Of a DNA stretch of 64,000 nt, positions 10,345 to 22,398 are shown piece after piece. The notes beneath the pieces were generated by a model, which saw only the letters and a program-made list of their open reading frames with translations, made no database searches and was not told the DNA's origin. The DNA comes from Klebsormidium nitens (taxonomy: Eukaryota; Streptophyta; Klebsormidiophyceae; Klebsormidiales; Klebsormidiaceae): the NCBI GenBank assembly GCA_000708835.1, contig DF237064.1, positions 62,001-126,000 of the forward strand. The letters run 5' to 3'. Positions within the stretch are counted from its first letter, which is position 1. Every line of letters starts with the position of its first letter. The position numbers and the translations under genes were made by a program.

Positions 10345-13324
10345 CTCATACAGCCACCGTTGTGCGCGATTACATCCAGCGCGACCCGCTTAGATCGGGT
10401 CTTACGTAGAAGTTTCTGCCCAGCACGCCTGCCCAGCGGAGACAGCGCCGATTTACACCAGGGTTTGCATTAAGCGGGTTTACGGGGCTCGCCCCCCAGC
10501 CGAACGGGCCGGAATGAGGCGGGGCCATAAGTTATCGGAGCGAATTAGCATTTCTTTATGTTTACCATTCACTGTGGAGCGAGAGCTCGGGAGCCGTAAG
10601 TTATCAGGAGGCGACGCGTTGGGGTAGGAGAGCAGGCGGTCAGTGGAAGCGGTCAACCCCTGCCAGGTAAGGGATAGTGAGTCTGACTTCTCTGCATTCA
10701 TCTGTGTGTCATACAACGCTCTGTGTTGCATTTTCAGGTTCGTCAGCAATGCTTTGTCCTGGGATGCCAGCGTATGCTATTAAAATTACGACGATAGTGG
10801 TCGAGAAAAGCAAAAGTTACCATTTTCCCTAAAAAAAGTCAAACGCTGAAAGAGGGCGTCGTCCTTTCCGGTGCCGCCTTTTGACCACTTTCGTGGCGAC
10901 ACCTGCGGAACAAATATCTCATCTAGGTCGAAATAGAGAGAAGCGTGAGTACGCAGTCGTTATCGTATCTGACTGCGCTTTCTGGCATTGGCCGCTTCTC
11001 GAGCGGCTGCGCTTTGTGCATGGGTCGGCAGTGATGCAATACCAGTCTCTGCATACCGGAATAAGAGCCCGCTTATGTTTGGGCGCAGGCATTTGACTCC
11101 GCTCTGTGGTTCTAAAGAGCAGTCTGCAAAACATAGCACACGACAGAAGTCCGTCGAGTATTCTCCGAGTCCAGCTTCTCCAATAGTACCTTGCAGAAGT
11201 CGACCGAGTTTTGCGCCAAGCTTCGATTCAGGAGAAACGATGTATCGTGTTCGTGTTACTGGTCTGATACCTGGCTCTGCAAAGTGATCAGTGTTTGAGG
11301 ACTTGCAACCTTCCACATATTAGGCAACAAAGGGCTGACGATACTAACGCCGTCTCTCGTTCTTCCCAGGCAACCCCGCTGAAGAAAGGAATCCTGAAGC
11401 CCATCCAACGGCCGTGATGCTCCGCCCGTCGCTTGTCTTCCTCCAAGCTCGGAACAGACGTCCTGATGTTCGCTCCGGGAACTGCCTCGTTAAGCTCACG
11501 CAAAACGAGCGCCCGGTTTGCACAAAGCGGGCACTACGGACTTGATTGCAGCTAAAACTGGATGAGCCTGTTATCTGCGGGTTCATAAGCACAGCGAGGC
11601 AGCCCTTACGTGTTTCTTCTTATCTTAGCTGGAACGAACCGTGGAAGTGGTAAACAGACTCAACTGGGAAGCGGAAGCTACAACGTCATCGTTGACTGTG
11701 ACATCACTGCATACCCCATTTTGATCTGGATAAGCTTCCGCGACTAGATGGGGACAATTTGTCGACAGTGTTAGCATTATTACATTGGATACATGTTGCT
11801 TGTGAGAGGCGGAGCGTGGGGTGTCAATCCGAGTTTGGTTCCGGGCTGGTCTGCCTCAGTGTCCCCCCGACTGTTAGAGTCACCAAAGTACATCTTTCAA
11901 TAACTGAAGAGGTTAATTTGTGAGCACAACTTGTGTAGTAGCGGCAGCACATATCGGACGGTCAGCTGATTGCTCTGTGGTATGAAAACTACCATGCCAC
12001 AATTGCCCCTTGTACAGCAGAGAGATTCTCTTTTGGCACTGTTCAGAATCCAGCAAACAAAACTAGACATGATCGACAAGTGCAACGCTCTACATAGGGC
12101 TTGGTCCGCTTGATTAGTCTGTATTTGATAGTCATATAGGAATCATTTTGTGGCAAGTATCTTTGAGATCGCATGAGCAGCAATGTGTGGCTCCAACCGT
12201 CGACTTTTGTATGATCTGGCCGTTCACCGAGTGTTAAACATCTCTGCCGACAGGTCACTGTCAATATGAGAACCTAGGCTAGTACTTGAGTTAGTATATT
12301 GCTAGGCGGCGGCCAGCTCCAAAGCGGACGGTCTCTTTTTTTTCCCGGACCCAGCAGGTTTGAATATGGTGAAGTTGGCTCCGCTCATATTTTATACGCT
12401 GCATGCAATCCTTCTGCTCATGATTTTCCAAAAGTGTACAATTTCACGCCATACTTTGCACCTCAAGTCCGTGCCAGGACAAGTGAACTTGCATTGCATC
12501 ATTGGTGCAGCACATCATTCAAGCATTGCCAGCTTGCAGTCATGGTGACTCACCTGAGAGTTCTACACTCTCGCCGCCTCGTGACCCCTTCAGGATGTAG
12601 CCTGGGCCGCCCGCAGGGCCACGTACGTACTGATGTCTTATGCCATTATCCACTCAAAGGCTGCGAGTCAAAGCTGACCGTCACGTCGTACCGTACATTA
12701 GTATTGCACCGATAAACGGTAGCAGGCGGCCTGCCAACACGCGGCCGCGCGCCGCCACCCACGTGCCACGGTACGTGCCCGGCTGCGTCTTCGTATATAC
12801 CTACCACAGATCGGACTATTCAGGAGGATGGGACGGAATCCGTTGTTGGGGAAACCAAAGGACCGGAATACTTGTTGGAAGGCTCACCTTTTTTGTGCCA
12901 CCACTTTTTGAATCAGCAGTTGGCATTGGCTGCCTAGGAGAGACTCTTGAGCAATCGAACAGCATTGAAGAAATTCTTCTGGAGAAGATTGGGTTCAATC
13001 AGACGGCAGGTGCTCTTGTCCGCAAGTTTTGGTTTTGCTTTTGCCGCAGCAATGCAGTCCTCTCTTGCAATCGTCAGCCCTGCGTCATTGGTGGCTCCCG
13101 CGTTTGCTGCACTGCAAGTTGGAAATACCCATCAAAGTGTTTATCATGAAAGCATTTGGCGTTTTGGCAACACCGAGGCAACCATCAGAGGGGATGCTGC
13201 GGGGCTGAGGAGTGGTGGTATATATTCGCCAGTGCATAAACCTTGCTCAAAGTCTTGGGAAATGCCAGAAAGCCTAAGATGCAGACATCAGATCATCAGA
13301 GGCAAGGGGCGAAAGAGCTCTGCT
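10345..13324. other. Long intergenic region
   Basis: Almost 3 kb without a supported exon. It should include the 3' flank of the GT61 gene and the promoter of the oxygenase gene. A G-box-like CACGTG is present at about 12769 and a TATA-like GTATATA at about 12791. An open frame upstream of 13325 is in phase with the oxygenase start, with ATG codons such as 13052, and could be a longer N-terminus. No repeat or RNA gene was recognised. Confidence 0.45.
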
Positions 13325-16300
13325 ATGCGACACCGCTGGAGGACGCAAGCAGGCGTTGCTGCTGAAACAGCTGCGAGTGGTACGTCATCGGCATGCTTTC
13401 TCTTTATCTCCGTACTATGTGCTTCTCTTTTTGTCAGGCGTTGTGGAAGAAGAGAGAGTACGTATTAATTTGTGTGGTAAGTTAGATTGGAAGCAATCCT
13501 TTTTGAATGCCAAAGTGAGATAGCAGGCTGGCCAGAGTGAGCTGAATGATACTAGATAAAACTCTTTTGAAGACCTGTGAAGAGTGTGCTGAGCTCAGTA
13601 TTAATCTTAAAAAGGTGATTCTTAAGCAAAGCTGATCTTCATCCAAGGTCAAGCGATCTCAGGTCAAAGTTTGATCTTCATTCAAGGTCAAGGTGAGCAC
13701 AATGACCTCAGAAGGGCGAATTCTCAGTTCAGAGGTGATCTTCTGACCAGTCGAAGGCCGCCTGGATCTGCCATGGCTAGACATATGAACGAGGGGCCCA
13801 GCACATTGAAACAAGAGGCTTCTGACGCATTTGAGGGAGAAAGTCGGAACTCCATCCAAAGTTTTGTTGGTTCTGAATAAGTTGACTGCGGTCAATCCTA
13901 GAACAGTCCACTTGATGAAGTTGACACTGGGAGCTCTAATATGGAAACTCAGAAAGTGCAGCCGCAAGAAACAGATCATCTGAAGCAGTTCCTGTCCCTG
14001 CAATCAACTCAACCAGATCGAGCATGTGAACAGAGAGAGAGTAGTAAAAAAATCCTCAAAGTTCAGAGTTCTGCTTTCTGATGGGGAGCCAGAATATGGT
14101 AGTTGAATGTGGAAGTGGGACCCTTGGCCCTGCAGATTGCCTTGTTTTGCTCTAGACTTTTCCGATCCATACGTCACGGAATATCACCTCACCCATATTG
14201 CTGCTTTCAAACTGCTTCACTCGGAAAACTTCGAGTGCTCTTTCCCATGTTCCAGCAAGACAAACAATCTCCACTTGTTTGCACAGTTGCAGAGCCGACA
14301 ACAGAAGAAGCCACAGTCTCAGGCGACGACCAGGGAGAGGAGGATGTGGGGAGCGGAGGAGACCCCGAGCATCTCATCATCGAGGACGAGTTCCTGGACA
14401 GCGCTGAGGAGCTGCGGGAGCACTTTGACAGCAGGTAGGGTGGGCATATATGAGACACAAATCTCCTGGTGAGGCGAAAGTGGAGAACGCAGGACAAACC
14501 TGGCTGGACTTACAACTGACGGAAAGTTAGGGCAATGCACTGGTCGGACAGTTACAAAGTAGCGTGGGAGAGACAGGCTTGACATACCGGGGCGCTCAAA
14601 AATTTTGCACTGGCTCGTCTCTAACAACACCCATCTTGCAAACGAAAACTGGACTTTCGTTCCAAATGATAGCAGAAATTCACCAATGACCTGTTTGGTT
14701 GGGGACCTCTCAAATTCTTCACACGAACCTTCGCCGCCTCTCTGCAAGTGTGACCGATTGCATACCCTCGCACTCTTTCTTGTCGATACTAGATTCGCCG
14801 AGCCGCGCCAAATACGCATGGACCGCTTTGTGTGGGACTACTGGCATGTGCCCAACCAGTACACGTTGATCCGGACGCCCGCAGAGGACTTCTTCCCGCG
14901 GACGTTGTACGAAAGTCTTGAGGACGCGCTGCTCTCGTACGGGGAGAACAAGCTCGGCTGCCGCAGCATCTCGCCCGTCTGGCTGTCCTACTACGTCGAC
15001 GGCTGCTCCCAGGTACTTCGTTCACTGCGAACTCCTTTTTGATCTTCCCTTCGGCAAGGATATCTTCTTTCAAAGGCGCTCAGACCTTATCGGAGGGGTC
15101 CGAGAAAGCCTCTGATAGTAACCTTTTAGGCAGTTCGGCACGGTGAGCTACCCGTTCTGCTACGTCGACGGGTGCTCCCAAGTGGTTACGCCGTTGCGAA
15201 CCCCTTCCTGGTCATTCTTTCGTGAATGATCTCGGAGATTTGGGGCCCTCGTGACCCATTTAACCGCCCAGATTTTGATTACATTCCACGTGGCCTCAGG
15301 GTCAGGCGGGCAGGTGACTAAACCTCCAGTTGTCCTTACAAATCGTTCCCATCTGTCTTCACACTCAAAGAACTGAAGAAGGGAGAACGTGGACTCCGGA
15401 GCCGATGTAAGAGCTCCCTCCTACTAGTAGCAGTAAACCCCCGGGATCGACGGTATGAGTTGTTTGGACTACAGTAACCAATTTTCCCGTCGATCGAAGG
15501 GCTCATACAGGAGGGGGGTCCCTAGGGAGTCCGCCAGGAGTTTCCGTTCTCCTTCCTTCCTTTCTCTCATATCGAGTCTGGAGGGATGGCAAGGTCCCTT
15601 ATGATGATTACCGTCACCTAGCTCGCATCTTCCTATGCTTCGAACCTTAACCGAACTAGCCATGGACAGCGGTAGTCCGGCGCTTTCTACTTTTTGGAGT
15701 TGCTAGGCTTGGTTGGCCCGGGCTAGACTATTCACGAAGGGTTGCCTGAACGAGTCTCTCGGGGCGTCTTGGACCCGCCGCTGTCGACTCTGAGTATCGT
15801 GTGGTTCCAAGATCCCACGCTTTAGATTCTGGCTATCTGGATATTCGTCACAAGACAGCTTTTTCCTTCAGAAGCACATTTTTGGGCTTTCAGCTTTTGT
15901 TCTGTTTGATTCGAAGGTACGTCGCTCCAGTCAAGAGTGTGAGTATTTGGCGAAAGTCAGACCTTCAGCTGGCATCTCCGTGAAGACACCTCTCTCGACC
16001 TTGCAGGAGCTACACGCGGACAACCCGCACGGCCCGTGGGCCTTCGTGCTGTCGCTGACGGACTGGGAGCGCCGGCGGTTCTCCGGGGGAGAAACGATGA
16101 TTCTGCAGCCCCACGTGCTGGACTACTGGCGGGGGTTCGAGGCGCGGCGGGGGATGGAGCTAGAAGATCTGGTGGGTAGTTTTGGAAGTTTGTCGCAATT
16201 AGTCGGTGCTTGAAGAGTTGCTTTCTTTTTTTTGGCGATTCTGCACACGTTCGCTTAGCTTGTTGTCTGAAGCGACTGTGTGTCATCATGGTATACCCTG

Positions 16301-18902
16301 GTCTGTTGCTTTGCTCTCGGTTGCCACGCAGCTGTGCAGCTGTTTCTCGCTGCCCGCCTCTCCTTCCTGGGTTCTGAGTACTTGTAATAGCAGCAACAAT
16401 TGCTGACAACGACGGATTGTAGGGACAAACGAAACGCCACCCTGCCCCCGAAACAAAGCCTCGATTGCAGGTAACACTGCTCGACGCTGAGTTCAGCCGG
16501 TTGACCATGTTCGAGCTTTTTACTGTCCGCCTTTACTCCTCTCGCTCTTCTTCCGTCCGTGTACTGACAGCAACACCTAAGAAGGAGAAACAGAAAAAAA
16601 GTAAAGAACAGACTCCCTTTCGCAGTGACCATGATGGAACCCAAGTCAACCGGTTGACCATGTGCCGTGTTCGACGCGCGGTCTCGGCCGTGTGTTGATA
16701 GCAGAAGACAAGAAGGACACCGAGGAATCCAGCGTTCAAACATGTACGTTCATACAGGTGACTCAGGTTGAACCCGACTTCAACCGGTTGACCGTGTTCG
16801 ACCCGCGGCTGCCCCACGGGGTGCGCCCGGTTCGTGGCACGCAGGACCCCCGGGAGGCGCGCCTCGTGCTGCACGGCTGGTTCACCGAGCCGACGCCCTT
16901 CTTCACCGGTGAGGAACACAATCATGTTCGACATTCTCTTCAAGTGTCAATGGTGCAGAGTTATCGACAACCTTCCCAAGCTACGGAAGACAATGGTCTG
17001 GATACATGGAGCTCAGAACAGATTCGTTTGAGAACTGTCTGTCGAGATCACACACGGGAGTGGACATGCCTCCGAGGCAGCGTTTGAGATGGATTGCGGT
17101 TCATTCCGTAAGAAACGACCGATATTGCCACAGGCTTGTCGTTGGTGGCGTTGATGGCCCCTGGGGCTCCCTCGTAGTCCGCATATCAGCGATTCTGCCT
17201 TTGGACAGGCGTTCCTTCTTCTTTTCGGAGCTTCATCTTGCACCCAAGGAGTCAATCTCGAGCGGCTCGCGGCTCCCGGGGCCTACCTCAAATTTAGAGG
17301 GGCGAATCGAAGAGCGAATCGCCTGCTCTTAGAAACAATCAGGAGGCTAAGATTCGGGCGACGTACAGCCCTGTCACGAGGAGGCAGCGCCTGAGTGCTG
17401 ACGTCGTGTTGCCTTGCGTCACTGTTCGAAACTTTGTTCAAATCATGGCTATCGCGGTCGACCTTGCCGACGTCATTCTTGCTTCCGCCATCCTCGCTGA
17501 CGTCATCTTTGCGCTCTTTTCGCAGGGGCGCTGGAGGAGCACGAGGCGGTGGCCTCGCTGAACGCGGCGCTGGAGCCGCTCTTCGAAGTGAGCCCCAGCA
17601 ACTCGGGATTCTCACTCAGAGATACACTCTTTGGAAAAGACCGTTCATTCGGAAGATGAGATGGGATGAGATACAACAAGACGCAGCGAATCATGTAATT
17701 CCGTTTTTTGGGGGATCGCGTCAGAACATTGAACGTGGCACTGGAGCCGCTCTTCGAGGTGAGCCCTGCAACTCGGCACCCTCACACAGCAAGAGGTTCT
17801 TTCTTAGAGTATACCCTTCGTATGGACAATCAGATGGAACGAGATGCAACAATCATAGGCTTTTATTCTGGGATTGCGGGATGCCGCGTTGGAGCCGCTA
17901 TTTAAGGGGAGCTTCGCAGGCGGGGCCGTGTCGTACGTCAGAGACGACGACAGATGCTGCTCTACCCGCTGTGTCTCCTCTGTCACGTTTATAAATGTTT
18001 CGGTTTTATTGAGTGTTGCATCGTGAGGTCCAGGCCGTTGCCCGGGTGTAGCCGAACAAACGTCGTTACAGCTGGCATTCTTGGTACTTGTCGAGGCGGA
18101 AGTCTGAAGCCATCGTACTGCGCAACCAACTGTTCACTCAGGTAAAGCTGACTTATCCACGGAACACGCAACACTCGTCGTCACGAGCAGCAACCAAGAC
18201 GGCTGGGCTCTCGCGCACACCGCGGGAGAGAAAGACGGCCAGGCTCGGACCAGGCTTGAAACGGAATCCCGAATCCTTTGATAAATAACAAACACGAAAG
18301 CGAGGTATTGTAGACGAAAATTTGGTGACTCGCTGTTCTGGTGTTTACAGGAGGTCGCCACCTTCTCTCCGTCTACTGGCACGACCACCGTCCGGCTCAC
18401 CATCTCCGGTTCTACCGGGGCGGTCACCGACCTGGAATGGCTCACGGACACGCTGATTGAGGTGCCCGGGGGAGACGAACCGGGCGCTGTTCGGGATCAG
18501 GTCCAGCGGACGATCGTGCGGCATCTGGGCGGGGCAACGTTTCCGACGAGCGACAAAGGTCGGCATAAGCTTTTTCTTAATTGTTAGCAGAAAAAGAGGC
18601 GCAAGCGGGAGATACAATCTCAGCAAGCTCTGCTGAAGTCAAAGTCCATTCGCATTTGGCGTCAAAACTCTGCGCTGCAGAACGTCGGCACATCCATGAT
18701 CCAATTACGTGTGGCTGGATTGAAATGGGTCAGGCGTGTCTGGGGCATCCTTCAGCATTGAGAGCGCAGAAGTATGTTCTTCTTTTAAATATGACAGATA
18801 TTCTCTCAGTTTCCACAGCGGCTCGTTCGCATGGCGTTGATTGACTCCGCATTTCATCCTGCAGGCGACACGTATTTGACTATGCCGTTCGTATTTGACT
18901 GA
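13325..18902 (+). CDS. 2-oxoglutarate/Fe(II)-dependent oxygenase
   Basis: Predicted non-haem iron dioxygenase with a double-stranded beta-helix fold. Exons are 13325-13379, 14287-14434, 14793-15012, 16007-16171, 16758-16908, 17526-17587, 18351-18558 and 18865-18902; phases fit throughout and give 348 aa. Iron ligands: the HAD triad (His144, Asp146) in LHADNPHGPW and distal His216 in VFDPRLPHGV; Arg231 in RLVLHGWF is the likely 2OG carboxylate binder. The start of the domain reads IIEDEFLDSAEELREHF, typical of the entry to 2OG oxygenases, followed by FVWDYWHVPNQYTLIRTP. A C-terminal domain TVRLTISGSTGAVTDLEWL then ends in LTMPFVFD. The family with the VFDPR-PHGV block is, as I recall it, found in bacteria and algae with unknown substrate; it is not a classic collagen-type P4H. 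The start is uncertain: the frame stays open upstream and an ATG at 13052 would add 91 residues. Introns 3, 4 and 6 contain decayed copies of the neighbouring exon edges. Confidence 0.82.
15120..15215 (+). repeat. Decayed copy of exon 3 donor junction in oxygenase intron 3
   Basis: CTACGTCGACGG followed by TGCTCCCA and GT at 15160-15182 copies the end of exon 3 (14991-15013), displaced by 169 bp. Similarity continues past the donor (real: CACTGCGAACTCC; copy: CCGTTGCGAACCCC). The donor GT dinucleotide is kept, but its context is weak. Confidence 0.75.
16465..16700 (+). repeat. Two decayed copies of exon 5 acceptor junction in oxygenase intron 4
   Basis: Copy 1 begins at an AG (16470) and copy 2 at an AG (16625), each followed by CCGGTTGACC at about the same distance as in the real exon 5 (16758 onward, CCGGTTGACCGTG). 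Copy 1 keeps exactly 26 bases between the acceptor and CCGGTTGACC, as in the real exon. Sequence after the copies (GTGTACTGACAGCAACACC and GTGTGTTGATAGCAGAAG) is also related, showing a tandem unit of about 130-155 bp. Confidence 0.75.
17720..17920 (+). repeat. Two decayed copies of exon 6 donor junction in oxygenase intron 6
   Basis: The end of exon 6 (CTGGAGCCGCTCTTCGAA|GTGAGC) recurs at 17740-17764 as CTGGAGCCGCTCTTCGAG|GTGAGC, exactly 171 bp downstream with the donor intact. A weaker copy is at 17888-17913 (TTGGAGCCGCTATTTAAG). The filler between copies is also related (GATGAGATACAACAAGACG versus GAACGAGATGCAACAATC). Confidence 0.85.
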
Positions 18903-20082
18903 CATGGTAGGCGCTTCAGAGCGAACCTCATTATTCTTGGGGTAGAAACCTGGACAACAGAAGCTGTCCGGCAGCCAATCTAGGAGATGAGAACAACAAA
19001 TATATGTAGTCTAACCGCAAAGTGTTCGGGCAGTGCGAGTTGCAAGGGGTGCGAAAGCAGGCACCAGTCTTCAAAAGTCGAGCACCATGCCTAGGTTGTG
19101 TCCCATAGCAAAGCAAACGCACGAGCGGTAGTACAACAGAAATTGAGGTTTATGAGTGGCAGTGAGATCAGTTCTGAAAAACACCCATCCGTTTCATGGT
19201 AAATGGCGTCCACCACATTTCCTTAACAAAGACCAGTGGTTACAAAGAAATAGGCTTGTGCAATCCAATGCGGTGTGATACTAGCAAGTGATACATGATT
19301 CGCATTTGATAAGCCCGATGAAAAGCATACTGTTCGGAGTTCCACTAAACAACTGATCGATACATGCATGCACATGTGCATACCGCGCAACTTTACGCAG
19401 ACGAAGTAGGCACATGGTTCGCCAATCAGGCCATGTCTTATAGCCGCGTGTGCATGACCATCTACGAGTAGTACTCGATGAACAGACTCGTGAAGTCGTA
19501 GGAGGATCATGCATACTCATACTCATGTACTCATTGGATGACTTGCAGCCGTAGCCAGCTGCAGAGTCAAATCATTGTATACCCCAGTCGATCACTGACT
19601 GGAGTGTTTGCCGATGGCTCAGGGTTTATAGAAGCAAGTGACCATCGTATATATAGCTCTAGCTGGCCAGTCTTGCGCACGGTATGTGGATATATAGCTC
19701 AGTAGCCAGATTTAGTATTATACACGGTATAAAACATCACTTTTCAGAGTACACCAGCTCAACGTGATGATAAACGCTGTGAATTATTGACTTGAGCGTG
19801 CTATATAGCGCATGCTTGACCGTTAAGATTACTCAACTGAGAAGATCTCATCATTGAACACGCATCTGTCTTGACTGAATTGAGCTGCCTCAAAGTCATG
19901 ATTTCAAATTTGACGAGCTGGCACCAGTCAGAAAAGATATAGGGCCAGCATTGAGGTTAAGTTATGATTACGTGCCTAAGTGTCCCCGTTTCCAACTCTT
20001 TATATCCTCTCAAGGTATCTCGTAATCACCGCTTCAGGTACAGATTGTAGGACAGCTCAATGTCTTGGGTTTGCAGCGTGGA
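18903..20082. other. Intergenic region between convergent genes
   Basis: About 1.2 kb between the oxygenase stop and the F-box gene stop. It is AT-richer than the genes, with a repeated ATATATAGCTC motif near 19651 and 19691. No exon or RNA gene was recognised. Confidence 0.45.
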
Positions 20083-21454
20083 TCAGTCATTGCCATACTC
20101 GATAGACCATCTTGGCTTCTCGTTAAATAGATTCACAGCAGGCAAAAGCGCTTGCAAGTCATGAGCCATTTCTGGATGCAGCACTTGCCCTACAATGTTC
20201 AGTTCAGAGAAGTTGGGCAACTTTTGGAGCACGTGGGCCAGCGACACAAGGTCCTCCCATTCCACCGTCCTTGTGAGGGTCAGAATACGCAAGTGCTTGA
20301 GCGGTTCAAAAAGGATGCTTTCCTTTCCTGTCCAGTCACACCCGAGCACCTCTATATTTGCCATCTTAAGGATAAGTATTGGCCAAGTTTCCTTTGGTAT
20401 TACCAGTTCTTTAGGCAACTCTAGAGTGGTCAGAGAGGGGCAGCGCTCAAGAAGAGCTGTCACTCCGGTTGTGAAGATAGACTTCTCATAATCATTGCGC
20501 AAACCCCTCAAGGCACCCAGGCTCAGTTCCTGAAGTAAAGGACAATGCTCTGCTACAGCGGCAGGAACACTGCTCACACCACGAGCCCCGTGAGTCGCCG
20601 TCAATGTCCTCAAGGACGGCAGCCGGCAGGCGAGGGCAATGTCCGCCTCATCCGTTGAGCGGATAAGACATAGTTTTGGCGCAAGGTAGAGCGCCTCCAG
20701 GTTTGGAAATTTTTGCGGTATCAAGGACAAGGAGTCCTTTGTCAGACCTTCTCGCAGTGTCCCTTCCGAACGATAGGAAGGGAATTGTTTGCGACTGTGA
20801 ACGCCGTCAAGATCAAGTTCCTTGAGGCCAAGCATGCAAGGCAGGCTTTCTAAGAGTGTCGCCAAAGTGCCTGATTCAGTACGCGTCAGCCTCATCACAA
20901 GGGTCTCCAGTTTTGCTGAACCCATCAAAGCCAGCCTTAGATCGTCAACATCCACTTGGCAACCCGCAAGCACGAGGCTCATCAGGCTGTCGCTGGAGGC
21001 TGACAAAAATCTGGCCATAGTTGCTGAATCTGAGGCAGTGTTATTTCACAGTATGCAGCTCCACAGAGAACCACGCCCTCGACGACAGCAACTCGTACTG
21101 CCTTTCAAAGCCACTCGGGTTGCCGGTCCCCACAATCTCAAGCTCTGCAACATGCGGGTAGTTCTGGAGAGCCTCCCTGAGGTGGACAGACTTGCCAGCC
21201 CCCGACGCAACCACCAGCGTGGTGCAGGTACCTCGAGCATAGTCCCGCCACTCTCGGCAAACGAGCTTGCATTGTGCCCAAGTCGTTGCCCTCTGGTCCT
21301 TATGTCCCAGATCCCGTTCGACAGCAAGGTTGAGAATCCGCGAGAGAAGCTCTTGGGGAAGCGCTGCGAATGAAGATGGCTGATCAGGAACAAAAGATGC
21401 AGGCGCAGCAACCTGCGACAACGCCGCAGCGCAATGGAGGCGCTTGCCCTCCAT
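20083..21454 (-). CDS. F-box/LRR-repeat protein with an apparent single-base frameshift
   Basis: Likely substrate-recognition subunit of an SCF ubiquitin ligase. The first part (ATG at 21454 to the TAA at 21041) encodes an F-box near residues 29-60: LPQELLSRILNLAVE, then AQCKLVCREWRDYARG. The second part, in another frame (from about 21040 to the stop at 20083), encodes roughly nine leucine-rich repeats such as LGLKELDLDG, FPNLEALYLAP, LPSLRTLTATHG, CPSLTTLELPKEL and LKHLRILTLTRT. The two frames meet at AAATAAC (about 21038-21044); skipping one base there would join them without loss. No credible intron (only 20 bp between GT and AG) explains the switch. Alternatives are an assembly error, a real disabling mutation, or a tiny unseen exon. 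With the shift repaired the product would be about 456 aa. No other stop interrupts either part. Confidence 0.72.
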
Positions 21455-22398
21455 TCAGCGCTGTTAGGGATAACGTTCCGCTGGCTGAAGCCTGAAGGAG
21501 CCAATGTATAGTGGAACAAAAGAACGCTCCCTATTGAGCACTCCCTGGCTCCTAAGCTTTGGTTGAGAATGCTGTGCCAGCATGCACAGCTGGCAGCAGG
21601 ATCAAAACGAGGAAGACGTCGCGCGCGCGTGGCCGCAGCAGCAGTAATATGATGGTCGGACTCGATGGACATGCACGGTCACACTGGCAATGGCATCAGG
21701 CGCCGCGCTCCAGCGGCTACGTCGCCATCTGAAAGTGCCAGCACAGGTTGGCACGTGGCTAGGTGAACCTCGCCCTCAGGCGGCCGCGATAAGCCGCGCA
21801 CGCGATCGGTCGACGATCGGCGCGCCGGGCCGCGACCGTGTCATGGTCACGTTCAATCTTTCAGTGTTGCCAGTGACACCAAAGTTCTGGCTAAGAAAGA
21901 GCTGCGCAAAGGGCGATTTGACGTATGCCTTTCTGAAACTTTAAGCATAGAGAAGGAAATCAGGAAAGCAGCGCAGGGGAACGTCGGCTGAGGACAAAAT
22001 ACACCAGAGCTGCACAGTGCGCACCAGGATATATCATAGCCGTGAGGGCCATCGTTTTCCTTTGAAGTTGTTGTAAGTAGAACATCAGTGGGCACCAACA
22101 CCAATATTGTGATGGTTGAATTCATCTGCACCTGCCGTTGCGCTAGAGAGACCCCAGTGTGAAGAAGAAGCAACACTGAGGGCTGCCGATCCGCAGTACG
22201 AGCAGCCGGGAAACCGGGTTCAGACCCTTTCAGCGGGAAGATTCCTGAGTACTTTCAAGTGAGAGTCTGTGAGCGAAAAAGCATATGTGAGTTGGCTTCT
22301 TTCACAAGGCAGCTGACCTGCTACCTGCATTCCGTGTCAGAAGCACGTCAGAAGACGGTGACAAAACCTGTGTTGGAGCTCACGTCAGGTCGGGCGGC
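21455..22398. promoter_or_regulatory. Divergent intergenic region between F-box and GNAT genes
   Basis: About 0.94 kb between opposing start codons, presumably holding both promoters. A GC-rich CGCGCG patch is at about 21619 and another at 21780-21835. No TATA box or exon was convincing. Confidence 0.45.

Noticed and set aside
12947-13324. Extended N-terminus of the oxygenase starting at TTG 12947
   Set aside because: No ATG at that position; the in-frame ATG at 13052 remains possible, but no motif supports it over 13325.
17876-17950. Extra oxygenase exon encoding KGSFAGGAVSYVRDDD
   Set aside because: It is the weakest copy of the exon 6 end; joining exon 6 directly to the exon at 18351 keeps phase and family continuity.
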